Origin: Gammaproteobacteria bacterium
GTDB taxonomy: Bacteria; Pseudomonadota; Gammaproteobacteria; Ga0077554; Ga007554
Length of the DNA stretch: 64,000 nucleotides
Direction: 5' to 3'
NCBI GenBank assembly: GCA_040183005.1
Contig: JAMPIW010000001.1
Span: 62,001-126,000 of the forward strand
The translations under genes were made by a program, and so were the position numbers. Below, one piece after another: positions 48,089-56,852 of this stretch. Numbering within the stretch: position 1 is the stretch's first letter; each line of letters starts with the position of its first letter. Below the pieces are notes generated by a model. That model saw nothing but the letters and a program-made list of their open reading frames with translations. It made no database searches and was not told where the DNA came from.

Positions 48089-49714
48089 ATGAAAAACGTT
48101 GCCGAAGCAGCCCTGCAAGACGCTCCTGCCGCTCTCAAAAACTGGGCTGTGCTGGCGATGCAGCAGCTCGACGAAAAGAGTAACAAAGTACAACAGTTAA
48201 GCGATCAACTGTCACTGCGCGACCAGCAGCTCAAACACGCCGACCTCAAAATCCAGGCCCTGACCTTCGAACTCGCCTACTACAAGCGCATTCGCTTTGC
48301 CAACAAGAGCGAACAATTCTCCTTGGAGCAGCGCGAGTTGTTCGAGGAAAGCTGGAATACCGACACCAGTGCGCTGGAAGCCGAAGTGGAACAGCTGGCA
48401 TCTACCCAGCAACCCAAGCGCGAACGCGCCGGTCGCCAGCCGTTGCCGAATCATCTCGGCAACCGCTCCATGCGTTGCTCTACCTCCTGCATCCATGCAG
48501 TCGTCCCGCGCATCGAGCATCGCCACGAACCTGAGGGTTGCACCTGCGGCCAGTGCGGCAAGGATCTGGTCAAGATCGGCGAAGACATCAGCGAGCAACT
48601 GGATGTCGAGCCCGCCCGCTTCTTCGTGCATCGCCACATTCGTCCGCAGTATGCTTGCCGTGCTTGTGAGACCGTCAGTGCGGCGCCGATTCCGCCGGCG
48701 GTCATCGACGGCGGCATGGCGGCGCCGGGCTTGCTCACCTGGGTGATGGTCAGCAAATTCATGGATCACCTGCCTCTCTACCGGCTGGAGCAGATCGCGG
48801 CCCGCAGTGGGGTTACCCTGTCACGCTCCACCTTGGCCGAATGGGTAGGTCGCATTGGCGTGGCACTCCAGCCGCTGGCCGACCGGCTGGCCGAGAGACT
48901 CCGCCAGCGCACCGTCCTGCACGCCGACGAGACCCCGGTGCAGCAACTCGACCCCGGACGGGGAAAAACGCTACGCGCCTTCCTCTGGGCCTACCGAAGT
49001 TGCGATCTCGAACAGGGAGACCCCCTCGTCCTCTTCGACTACCAGGCCGACCGGCGCGGCAAACATGCCAGGAACTTCCTGCAAGGCTGGAAGGGTGCCC
49101 TTATGGTCGATGATTATGCCGGCTACAAAGGCCTGTTCGCCCACGCCGTGGTGGAACTGGCGTGCCTGGCCCATGCGCGGCGGAAATTCTACGATCTGCA
49201 TGCCGCCCATCAGAGCCCGATTGCGGCCGAGGCATTGAAGCGCATTGCCGGACTCTACGCCATCGAAGATCAGGGCAAGACCCTGGGCATCGAAGATCGT
49301 CATGCATTACGCCAGCAACACGCCAAGCCGAAGCTGGACGAATTCCATGCCTGGCTCCAGCGCACACGGCTCACCACCGCCACGGGTAGCGGCACCGCCA
49401 AGGCCATCGACTACAGCCTCAAACGCTGGGATGCAATCAAGCGCTACCTCGGGGATGGCCGTTACCCCATCGACAACAACCCGGTGGAAAACACCATCCG
49501 TCCTATTGCGCTTGGTAAAAAGAATTGGCTGTTCACCGGCAGTGAACGCGCGGGCCGCCGCGCCGCCGCCATCCAGAGCCTGTTCGCAACGGCGAAACTT
49601 AACGGCATCGAGCCGGCGGCCTGGCTGAAGGATACGCTGGAGAAACTACCGACCTGGCCTAACAGCCGCATTGATGAGCTGTTGCCGTTGCGGTCTGTGC
49701 AGGCATCAGGCTGA
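48089..49714 (+). CDS. tnpC: IS66 transposase TnpC
   Basis: 541 residues: N-terminal leucine-zipper-like helix, zinc finger (CTCGQCG), and DDE core (LHADETPVQQL; MVDDYAGYKGLF; IDNNPVENTIRPIALGKKNWLF). The C-terminal ATIQSLF-like segment (AAAIQSLFATAKLNGI) is typical. Appears functional. Confidence 0.96.
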   Translation: MKNVAEAALQDAPAALKNWAVLAMQQLDEKSNKVQQLSDQLSLRDQQLKHADLKIQALTFELAYYKRIRFANKSEQFSLEQRELFEESWNTDTSALEAEVEQLASTQQPKRERAGRQPLPNHLGNRSMRCSTSCIHAVVPRIEHRHEPEGCTCGQCGKDLVKIGEDISEQLDVEPARFFVHRHIRPQYACRACETVSAAPIPPAVIDGGMAAPGLLTWVMVSKFMDHLPLYRLEQIAARSGVTLSRSTLAEWVGRIGVALQPLADRLAERLRQRTVLHADETPVQQLDPGRGKTLRAFLWAYRSCDLEQGDPLVLFDYQADRRGKHARNFLQGWKGALMVDDYAGYKGLFAHAVVELACLAHARRKFYDLHAAHQSPIAAEALKRIAGLYAIEDQGKTLGIEDRHALRQQHAKPKLDEFHAWLQRTRLTTATGSGTAKAIDYSLKRWDAIKRYLGDGRYPIDNNPVENTIRPIALGKKNWLFTGSERAGRRAAAIQSLFATAKLNGIEPAAWLKDTLEKLPTWPNSRIDELLPLRSVQASG

Positions 49715-50110
49715 GCTGTATAGATGGGGCGGCTGGACGCTTACCGCAGTTCGAAGCCCTCGCCCCTAAAGCTGCCGCGCTGGGCGCTGGCGGGGGATTG
49801 GTGGATGAGGTGGCCGAGGTTGAGCTGGGAGGCGGCGGTGCTGCTGGCCAGGCGCATGCGCAGCTGGTGTTGGGTGTCGTCGATCACCCACTGGTTGTAG
49901 CCGGTGCCGTCGAGGCTGTGGCTGTGGATGCCGGAGAGGGTGCCGGGGTGGTGGGTCAGGACTCGGGGAATCATGCAGAGAATATCTTCATATTTTCCTC
50001 GTTTTAATGCGGGTCCCAATTTAGAAAATGAAGTTCACCATTTTGGCGGCGCGCATATTGGCTATCGTCTGGCATGCCTTTTTCTTGGCGTACAACCTTA
50101 AGGTTTCCAT

Positions 50111-51431
50111 CAGAAGTGTCCGGTAATTTAATTGAATAGATTCAATTGGTTATTGTCTTTCTGCATGCTCATTTGCGTCTCCGCATTTTTAAGTAATTGA
50201 TCGAGTGGCGTTTTCTCGAAAAGAGTCAGGCTCAAAATCTGTAGGATTGTGTAAAGCGAAGCCTCGGTATTGAGCCGCTTTTTCACGATGGCGACCACGA
50301 CGTAAACCGCGATGGCGATCCATATTTGCGTCTTGACTGCATTCTCGGTGGTGCCATAGAACCGCTTGATTCGAAGATGCTGTTTGATCCACTTGAAGAA
50401 TAGCTCGACCTGCCAGCGGCAACGATAAAGCTGAGCGATGGTCAGCGCAGGCAGGTCGAAGTTGTTGGTCAGAAAGACCAGAAACCTGTCGTGTTCGGCA
50501 TCGTAGAACTTGATGCGTCGCAGGTGCTGCGGGTAATCCTTGCTGGCCTTGCGAGCAGTCAATGCAATGGTCTGGTCGCAGCGCAGTCCAGTGGACTTGT
50601 CCACGGTGCGAGAGTAGACGCGACGAAAGAGCAGATTGGATTTGCCACGGATGACAAAGAACGCCTGTGCTTGATGCAGGGTGAACCAGCGAGCGAAGTC
50701 GGTGAAGCCACGATCCATGATGTAAAAGCTGCCGGCTTCGGGTATCAGGATATCGAGCACATTGACCTCGTGCATCTTGCCATCGCTGATGTGGATGAAG
50801 GTTGGAATGTTGCCGCGCAGGTCGAGCAGCGTATGCATCTTGACGGCAGCTTTGGTGGAGCGGAAGCGTGCCCACGGAAAGACGCTCAAGCACAGGTCGA
50901 TGGTCGTGGTATCGAGTGCGTAGACCGTCTGTTCCAGTTCGACCGCAAAGCTGTCGCTGGCGTAAAGCTTTCTGGCGGTCTGGATTAAGCTCATCGCGAA
51001 ATCCGCGTAGATGCGACAGTCGCGTTGCTCGTTGGCATCGGCCAGCGTGCTCTTGGCGATGTTGCCTCGTATGCCCAAGTGATAGAGCTTGGCTTGGTGG
51101 GCGCGCAGACAGGTTTCGATGTCGCGCAGGCTTTCGCGGTAAGTCAGCTGCGCGAACGCCATGCAGAGAAATTGATCGAGATGCGAAAAAGTCTTGGTGG
51201 GATATTTGGAAGGGTAGCGCTGCACGCAGCGACGGAATGTGTGAAGGGGCAAATGCTCCATGAGTTGTGCGAACACCAACTGGCCTGAATACATGACGGA
51301 AACTCCTGGGGGGAAAGCCCCAGTTTCCCAAAAAATTCACGTTCAAGTCGGTGACACCCCTAAACACACACTTTCCTATTCAACATCATCATGTTATATA
51401 GCCGTCTTTGCGAAATTGCCGGACACTTCTG
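50111..51431 (-). mobile_element. IS4-family insertion sequence
   Basis: Ends CAGAAGTGTCCGG (50111) and complement (51431), flanked by the 9-bp direct repeat GGTTTCCAT at 50102-50110 and 51432-51440. Inserted into the XAC2610-like gene copy. Confidence 0.93.
50128..51294 (-). CDS. IS4-family transposase
   Basis: 388 residues: N-terminal DUF4372 (FAQLMEHLPLHTFRRCVQRY), then DDE_Tnp_1 with Asp in YALDTTTIDLCLSVFPWA, Asp in FYIMDRGFTDF and Glu in YRCRWQVELFFKWIKQHL (Y-(2)-R-(3)-E-(6)-K signature of IS4). Appears intact. Confidence 0.95.
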   Translation of the reverse strand: MYSGQLVFAQLMEHLPLHTFRRCVQRYPSKYPTKTFSHLDQFLCMAFAQLTYRESLRDIETCLRAHQAKLYHLGIRGNIAKSTLADANEQRDCRIYADFAMSLIQTARKLYASDSFAVELEQTVYALDTTTIDLCLSVFPWARFRSTKAAVKMHTLLDLRGNIPTFIHISDGKMHEVNVLDILIPEAGSFYIMDRGFTDFARWFTLHQAQAFFVIRGKSNLLFRRVYSRTVDKSTGLRCDQTIALTARKASKDYPQHLRRIKFYDAEHDRFLVFLTNNFDLPALTIAQLYRCRWQVELFFKWIKQHLRIKRFYGTTENAVKTQIWIAIAVYVVVAIVKKRLNTEASLYTILQILSLTLFEKTPLDQLLKNAETQMSMQKDNNQLNLFN

Positions 51432-51924
51432 GGTTTCCATCAATCAATACAAATTCTCGATAAATCTCACAATCTTGTTCGCGACGTGCGATTTTCAATA
51501 AAGCGCCGGATTGCCAAATGTAGGTGTCATGGAAAAAGCATTGTGCAGCGCATCCACAGTTGTATATTCCTCCCTCCAGTTTTTTTTCTTGGGGAGCAAC
51601 CTCAAGGTTATGGATTCTTGAGAGTTCCACATTATATTGGTATTTCTTTTTCTTTGGGTTGAACAGCCAAACGTCGGAACACCGTGATCGTCCTTGACCG
51701 TTAGTAAAACCTGTAATCCAAATATCGGCATTTCCATCAAAATTCAAATCCGCAAGAAGGGCGTAGGGTTCACTTGGCCCTTGAAATTGACATTCAACTT
51801 TCACCCAACTCCCGGAAAGTTTAATGGCATGCGTTTTATCGCCTTCTGATGAATAGTAAACGCGAAGCTTGAGTGATTTCAGTATTTCGCTCATTGCCAA
51901 CCCAGGCTGAAGGCTGCGAAATTT

Positions 51925-53302
51925 GGGTCTTCGTGAAATCGAGTGGGTGAAATTTAACATGAAAACCTCTGCAAGCCTTGTGGCATCAGGCAAAATGCAT
52001 CCTGCACCTGTTGCAGAAAATGGGAGGTTTTTTCAATGGCTATTTCACGCAAACCCAAACGCATTCTCGACGCACATCGATTCCCCTGTTTTCGCCCGCT
52101 GGAAAAGATACGCGGCATCTTTGGCGACTCCAAAGCACGGATCATCACGCTCGTTCGGCGCTCAAAAAAACGGCCTGCAACAGTTGCGGCAGAACGCGCT
52201 CTGGTTGGTACGACAAGAGGCTTCGACGAGTTCGCGACCTCTCCTGTGGCGACACACGTATCTATCTGGAAATCGAAATTCGACGGGTGCTTTGTCGGCA
52301 CTGCGGGAAAGTGAAACGCGAACGACTCGACTTTCTCGCCGACAACCCACTCTATACAAAGCGATTTTCTTGGTATGTAGGCAGACGGTGTCGCGCCAGC
52401 ACGGTGTCGGACATTGCCCGCGAATTGCTTCTGGACTGGCACACCGTCAAGGAACTGGACAAGCAATACATGACCGCGCAACTGGAACGCGCCGGAACGC
52501 CAGCACCCAAGGCCATTGGCATCGACGAAATATCGATTCGCAAAGGACATACCTATCGCATTGTAGTCAGCGACTTGATCCGTGGTCGTCCCATCTGGTT
52601 TGGCGGTGCCGACCGTTCGGAGGACAGCATGCGACAGTTCTATGACTGGCTGGGAGAGAAGAAATCCAAAGGCATTTGTCTTGCAGTGATGGATATGTGG
52701 AAGCCCTTTCGTAACGTAACCAACGAACGCGCCCCGCAGGCGGCCATCCTGTTCGACAAATTCCACATCATGAGCCATCTCGGCGATGCTCTGGATAAAG
52801 TCAGAAAGATGGAATATGCACGTCTTCAGGGCAAGGATAGGCGCTACATTAAGGGGCAGAAATACGTACTGCTTTCCAATCACGAAAATATGACACTGGA
52901 CGGCAGACGTTCTTTGAAGGCTTTGCTGGCAGCGAACAAACGGCTGAACACGGCGTACCTGCTGAAAGAGTCGTTTGGCCAGTTGTGGGATTACAGGAGC
53001 GAAGCATGGGCGCGGCGTTTCTTCGAGAATTGGAAAACCAGCCTGAAGTGGCAGCGCCTGAAACCTTACGAGAAATTTGCCGAGATGGTTGAGCGCCATT
53101 GGGATGGGATCGCAGCCTATTGCAAGCCAGAGAATAAAGTTTCACTCGGCTTTGTTGAGGGGCTCAACAATAAGATATGCGTCATCCAACGCCGTGCATA
53201 TGGTCTGCGCGATGAAGAATATCTGCGACTAAAAATACTCACGTCTATGCTCCCGAGGCTCTAAAAAACATGAAATTTACCCACACGATCACGCGAAGAG
53301 CC
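51925..53302 (+). mobile_element. ISL3-family insertion sequence, copy 2 (1378 bp)
   Basis: Same length and ends as copy 1 (4597-5974) in inverse orientation, with a handful of substitutions. Left flank is the XAC2610-like gene copy; right flank is a filamentous-phage-remnant gene. No target duplication. Confidence 0.92.
52036..53264 (+). CDS. ISL3-family transposase, copy 2, two frames joined at an A7 run
   Basis: Identical organisation to copy 1: ATG 52036 after GGGAGG reads MAISRKPKRILDAHRF up to SKK, then the A7 run at 52164-52170 and, one frame back, the zinc finger and DDE core to 53264. Three residue changes are noticeable in the core (for example NNKICVI for NNKIRVI). Confidence 0.8.
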
Positions 53303-53608
53303 ACAAAGAAATTCAGCGATGATTTTCTCGTTAATTTGATAGAGGCATCGGGTAATCGCTTGCGTTTCTCCGGGACGATTGGCGTCGGCCCCGATGTTAT
53401 GGCGTTGGTCGATGTAATGGATGCGAGTTATCGCATCATCCAATCCTTCCGCTCCCCTGACCTGAACGCATTGGGTTGGGAGGTCCGCTGGCATAGTTAC
53501 GGCGTTGAGATCACCAAAGGGAAATCGAAATACGTAGCCATGACATGGCCAATCGAGTCGTGGGGCCGCGTCAGCGAGCGCCAACAAATGGATATGGTGA
53601 GCAGGTGA
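53270..53608 (+). CDS. phage-remnant hypothetical protein with an IS-derived start
   Basis: The first 11 codons come from the ISL3 terminus, which supplies ATG 53270; native sequence starts at 53303. The rest (FSDDFLVNLIEASGNRLRF..., GWEVRWHSYGVEITKGKSKY) is not recognised. Its 5' end was lost to the element. It ends in a GTGA overlap with the next gene, as in a compact phage operon. Confidence 0.5.
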   Translation: MKFTHTITRRATKKFSDDFLVNLIEASGNRLRFSGTIGVGPDVMALVDVMDASYRIIQSFRSPDLNALGWEVRWHSYGVEITKGKSKYVAMTWPIESWGRVSERQQMDMVSR

Positions 53609-53859
53609 ACACAGAAACGAAACTTCTCAAATTAGTCATGTTCAAGGAGTTCATCAAAATGCGGCTGGTCAATACTGTCGAGGTGTCTGAAAACCGTGAC
53701 CCATCGGGCTGGGTAGTCTCAATCGGCACCGAACTTCACGGGGCTGTTTATTATCTTGAAAGGCAGCGTGGCGGCTGTCGTGTTTTCAAGGATCTTGAAA
53801 CTCTCGTTGCAACACTGCGTCGTGCCGGAGTCGCGACAGTTACTTTACGCCTATCTTAA
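53605..53859 (+). CDS. small protein of the phage-remnant operon
   Basis: 84 residues from GTG 53605, overlapping the previous stop. MRLVNTVEVSENRDPSGWVV...AVYYLERQRGG.CRVFKDLETLVATLRRAGVATVTL resembles small partition/replication-associated proteins (ParC-like) seen with plasmid and phage replicons, but the match is weak. A later ATG at 53638 is possible. Confidence 0.5.
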   Translation: MNTETKLLKLVMFKEFIKMRLVNTVEVSENRDPSGWVVSIGTELHGAVYYLERQRGGCRVFKDLETLVATLRRAGVATVTLRLS

Positions 53860-53873
53860 AGAGGTTTGAATTT

Positions 53874-54038
53874 ATGGACTTAGGAAAATTTTGGCAAGAT
53901 TTGGTGTCGATGATTGTTTGGAGCGGATTTTTTAAAAATCTGCTCGTTCTTATATGTTGTATTTCATTTCTGTTTATTGTGAATTTTTTTGGTTTGTATC
54001 CTGGTTGTGTACCTGTGACACTCGACGCCTGGTGCTAG
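53874..54038 (+). CDS. small membrane protein of the phage remnant
   Basis: 54 residues from ATG 53874 after AAAGAGGTTTGAATTT. One hydrophobic helix (about 22-41, LLVLICCISFLFIVNFFG). Position between replication-type genes and the integrase, and its size, would suit a filamentous-phage membrane or minor coat protein, but no family is recognised. Confidence 0.5.
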   Translation: MDLGKFWQDLVSMIVWSGFFKNLLVLICCISFLFIVNFFGLYPGCVPVTLDAWC

Positions 54039-54160
54039 AGGTATTTTATGAGCGCACATGAACCAACAGCGACGGCTATCCACGGCCGCGTAGCGCCGAC
54101 CAGAAGGGGATGCCTCTGCGTATCCCCTGGCGGGAGGGAAGCGGTGGGTAACCGTCACTC

Positions 54161-54466
54161 ATGCGCGTGATGAACCTTCACGATGCTGCCATTTTCCTTG
54201 CGGTGAATCCCGAGGCGCTGCGCCGTATGGCGCGCGCCGGTAGGATTCCCGCAACTCGCCTTGGTCGGCATTGGAGGTTCATCGACGCCGATTTGGTCGA
54301 ACACCTACGTAGTGGGTACGCTGCAAAAACTGAGGAGAGTCTATGCCCGTCGTCAAACGCGGTAAAACCTGGTACGTCCGTTTCACGTCTCCCAACGGCA
54401 GCCGAATATTTGTCAGCGCTCGGACTACCGACAGGCAAGCCGCCCAGGAATACCACGACCGCCTGA
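54161..54466 (+). CDS. excisionase-type helix-turn-helix protein
   Basis: 101 residues; the first 50 (LHDAAIFLAVNPEALRRMARAGRIPATRLGRHWRF) are a MerR/HTH_17 excisionase fold, which bends DNA at att sites to direct integrase toward excision. The C-terminal half overlaps the integrase gene in another frame. Between 54039 and 54160 only a short hairpin-rich stretch is seen. Confidence 0.8.
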   Translation: MRVMNLHDAAIFLAVNPEALRRMARAGRIPATRLGRHWRFIDADLVEHLRSGYAAKTEESLCPSSNAVKPGTSVSRLPTAAEYLSALGLPTGKPPRNTTTA

Positions 54467-55362
54467 AAGCCGAATACTGGCGCGTCCATCAGATCGGAGA
54501 CCGTCCCCGCTACCTCTGGCAGCAGGCCGTTTTGCGTTGGTTAGCTGAAAAGGCGCATAAGGCCAGTCTCAAAACTGATAAGTCTCACCTCCGCTGGCTG
54601 GATGTTCACCTGCGCGACATACCTCTTGCCTCCATCACCACCGCCCTTTTGGAAACCATCGCCCAAGCCAAGCTCGATGACGGTGCTTCCCCTGCTCGCG
54701 CAAACCGCATGCTGGCTGTCATCAGATCGATACTTCGGTGTGCCGCCAACCAATGGGATTGGCTGGATAAGTCTCCCAACTTCCGTATGCTCTCCGAATC
54801 TAAACGCCGCATTCGCTGGCTGACCCGCGAAGAAGCCGAACGCCTCTTAGCAGCATTGCCGCCGCATCTGGCGGCCATGGCCGGTTTTGCGTTGGCCGCA
54901 GGCCTGCGCGAGTCAAACATCACCGGCCTGGAATGGTCTCAAGTCGATCTCGAACGCCGTATTGCCTGGATTCACCCCGACCAGGCCAAGGCACGCAAGG
55001 CCATTACCGTACCGCTCAACGCCGAAGCTGTATTGATTCTGCGCCGTCAGGTTGGCCAACATGACCGCTGGGTGTTTACCTACCAGGGCAACCGCGTCAC
55101 CCGCGCCAACAATCACGCCTGGCGCAAAGCGCTCAAGCGTGCTGGTATTGAGGACTTCAGGTTCCACGATCTCCGCCATACGTGGGCCTCATGGCATGTT
55201 CAGGCTGGAACGCCACTGTATGCGCTCCAGGAGATGGCTGGCTGGTCATCGGTCGAGATGGTGCGCCGGTACGCTCACCTGAGCGCCGACCACCTGTCCG
55301 ACTACGCGGAAAACCTGTGCCGTCCAAAGCTCGTGACTGGTGCAAAATCGGTGCAAGGGTAG
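54343..55362 (+). CDS. tyrosine-type integrase of the filamentous-phage element
   Basis: 339 residues, complete. SAM-like core-binding domain (about 55-145) and catalytic domain with Arg189 (AGLRESN), His275-x2-Arg278 (FHDLRHTWASW) and nucleophile Tyr310 (MVRRYAHL). GAGGAGAGTCT precedes ATG 54343. Its 3' end is 62 bp from the tRNA-Phe CCA end, the attachment site. It should catalyse recombination at the 45-bp att sequence shared with 11336-11380. Confidence 0.93.
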   Translation: MPVVKRGKTWYVRFTSPNGSRIFVSARTTDRQAAQEYHDRLKAEYWRVHQIGDRPRYLWQQAVLRWLAEKAHKASLKTDKSHLRWLDVHLRDIPLASITTALLETIAQAKLDDGASPARANRMLAVIRSILRCAANQWDWLDKSPNFRMLSESKRRIRWLTREEAERLLAALPPHLAAMAGFALAAGLRESNITGLEWSQVDLERRIAWIHPDQAKARKAITVPLNAEAVLILRRQVGQHDRWVFTYQGNRVTRANNHAWRKALKRAGIEDFRFHDLRHTWASWHVQAGTPLYALQEMAGWSSVEMVRRYAHLSADHLSDYAENLCRPKLVTGAKSVQG

Positions 55363-55424
55363 TCGCACTCAATTCTTAACACAACGATGGAGGTAGGTAA
55401 GATTATGAAAATGCTAGAAAAAGC

Positions 55425-55500
55425 TGGTGCCCAGGGACGGAATCGAACCGCCGACACGGGGATTTTCAATCCCCTGCTCTACCGACTGAGCTACCTGGGC
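55425..55500 (-). tRNA. tRNA-Phe (GAA)
   Basis: 76 nt on the minus strand with encoded CCA. Acceptor stem GCCCAGG / CCTGGGC, D-arm GCTCAGTCGGTAGAGC, anticodon loop TTGAAAA (GAA), T-loop GTTCGATTC. Intact and used as the phage attachment site; its 3' 45 nt are duplicated at 11336. Confidence 0.97.
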
Positions 55501-55580
55501 CGAATGATAGTGTACTCTTGCCTTCCCTTGCGGTGCCGTCGCGATTTAACTTGCCCTGACCATGTCATCCTGACTTGGCG

Positions 55581-55625
55581 TTCGTCCGCTTAGCGGACTC
55601 CCCCGACTGAGCTACCTGTGCGCAC
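55581..55625 (-). other. 5'-half tRNA-like remnant
   Basis: On the minus strand ACAGGTAGCTCAGTCGG, the same D-arm sequence as the neighbouring tRNA-Phe, is followed by a short hairpin and no 3' half. A decayed tRNA or att remnant 80 bp upstream of the intact tRNA-Phe gene. It has no T-arm and no acceptor pairing. Confidence 0.45.
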
Positions 55626-55754
55626 TGATCTGCGAGGAACGCGTATTAGACCTAAGTCAGGCATGGTGCGTCAAGTGATACTGCCTATTTTTTGTGCTGT
55701 ACCGGCAAGTCCTCTATTACAATAGGCCATCGATTGTTCTTTCACGGGGTTGTT

Positions 55755-56852
55755 TTGAAACCGCATAAATTAACTTTATATCTATCTATCATTGGCTTGA
55801 GTGCTTATGGCGGGATCGTTTGCGCTGATAGTACACGTCAGCTAGCCAGTTTTCATCATCGGCAGGCGCAAGGCTGTGTTGTTTGCCATCAGGAGAACGG
55901 CAGTCAGCTCATGAAGGCGTCGTTGGCGGCCGGGTGCGTGGATTGCCATGCGTCTCGTGTGGTTAAGGGGCGGGTCACGCCGGTTGCGCGGGTATCATCA
56001 CCCGCGCTGGAGGATACATCTGGGGTGTCACCAGGGCAAGGTTTGGGTGTGCCCCGACCCTTGTCGATCCCGATGTATTATGACAGCACCCGCATCGGCT
56101 CCAAGCCCAATGAGATGGTGCATATTCCGGCGGGGCCATTCATCATGGGTACGAATGAGCGTCTGTCGGACGAGGGGCCGCAGCATACCGTGCGCTTGAA
56201 GTCCTACTGGGTCGACAAGTATGAGGTGACAAACCTGCAATACAAGCAGTTTATCGACGCCGCACAGGGAAGTGCAAGTGCCGCGAGAGGCAGGATGCCG
56301 GAAGTGGCCGCCACGGGGCGGCGCTCACCAGACCATTTTGTCAACCGTACCTTCCCTGCGGGGAAGGCGGATCATCCCGTAACCTTTGTCTCCTGGCATG
56401 ATGCGAAGGCCTACTGCGCCTGGGCGGGCAAACGTCTGCCGACCGATGAGGAATGGGAAAAGGCGGCGCGCGGCACGGATGGCAGGATGTTTCCGTGGGG
56501 CAATCAGTTTGATATCAATAAGGTCAACTCGCCGGTGCGCTGGGGGCAGCTCAAGGTGGAAGGAGATACCACACCGGTGGGCGCGTTCCCGGAAGGAGCC
56601 AGTCCGTATGGGCTTCACGATGTGTCGGGCAATGTGTGGGAGTGGACCGATTCCTGGTACCGGGCCTATCCCGGCAACAAAAAACCCAGCGAGAATTATG
56701 GCGAGCAGTACAAGACCCTGAAGGGTGGTTCGTGGTGGGATTGCTCGTTTTACAAATGCGGCATCTCCGCCCCGGTGTTCAATCGCGCTTTTTTTAATGC
56801 GAAGGTGAAAAATGCCAGCTTCGGCTTTCGTTGCGCCAAAGATGATAAATAA
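55755..56852 (+). CDS. fusion of a diheme c-type domain and a SUMF1/FGE-sulfatase domain
   Basis: 365 residues from TTG 55755. A signal peptide (to about 24) is followed by two heme motifs, CVVCH (41-45) and CVDCH (61-65), then a complete formylglycine-generating-enzyme-like domain (MVHIPAGPFIMGTNERL..., AYCAWAGKRLPTDEEWEKAARG, GNVWEWTDSWYR, LKGGSWWDC). Cys in GGSWWDC and CGIS may be functional. Residues 170-186 (AQGSASAARGRMPEVAA) interrupt the usual FIDATGRRSPDHF and come from a 51-bp insert. Periplasmic. Such SUMF1-cytochrome proteins occur near redox complexes; the substrate is unknown. Confidence 0.8.
   Translation: MKPHKLTLYLSIIGLSAYGGIVCADSTRQLASFHHRQAQGCVVCHQENGSQLMKASLAAGCVDCHASRVVKGRVTPVARVSSPALEDTSGVSPGQGLGVPRPLSIPMYYDSTRIGSKPNEMVHIPAGPFIMGTNERLSDEGPQHTVRLKSYWVDKYEVTNLQYKQFIDAAQGSASAARGRMPEVAATGRRSPDHFVNRTFPAGKADHPVTFVSWHDAKAYCAWAGKRLPTDEEWEKAARGTDGRMFPWGNQFDINKVNSPVRWGQLKVEGDTTPVGAFPEGASPYGLHDVSGNVWEWTDSWYRAYPGNKKPSENYGEQYKTLKGGSWWDCSFYKCGISAPVFNRAFFNAKVKNASFGFRCAKDDK
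56262..56312 (+). repeat. 51-bp in-frame insert, copy B
   Basis: Lies exactly between FIDA and TGRRSPDHF of the SUMF1 domain and keeps the frame. Similar to 444-497 in the vgrG fragment (core GAGGCAGGATGCCGG; QG-x2-S-x-ARGRMP at the protein level). Confidence 0.55.

Larger units (their letters stand above)
47276..49744 (+). mobile_element. IS66-family insertion sequence, complete
   Basis: Ends GTAAGCGTCCAGCCG and its complement; flanked by the 8-bp direct repeat CGCAGTTC at 47268-47275 and 49745-49752, the IS66 hallmark. Contains tnpA, tnpB and tnpC in order. Inserted into a vgrG gene. Confidence 0.95.
46226..49974 (-). pseudogene. vgrG C-terminal fragment with transthyretin-like extension, split by IS66
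   Basis: Two parts (49974-49745 and 47275-46226) rejoin across IS66 to read continuously through GSFRGEGFELRTDAWASIR. The vgrG part covers the DUF2345 region (TNINWDTPASTALF, ITLEGANITL), and the C-terminus is a different domain: EEKTWVEFQLVDSTNQPLP then YVLQLPDGRKTTGQL, a transthyretin/Ig-like adaptor often used to hold effectors on VgrG. The N-terminal spike domain is missing; the 5' end joins the XAC2610-like gene end exactly as in the left region at 2109-2165. Confidence 0.8.
50004..51924 (-). pseudogene. XAC2610-like gene, second copy, broken by IS4 and ISL3
   Basis: The minus-strand pieces 51924-51432 and 50110-50004 together repeat the gene at 1450-2124 with very few changes (Asn for Asp in YQYNVEL). 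The first 28 codons, including the signal peptide, were replaced by ISL3 copy 2, and IS4 splits the 3' part. Inverted with respect to the left copy. Confidence 0.9.
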
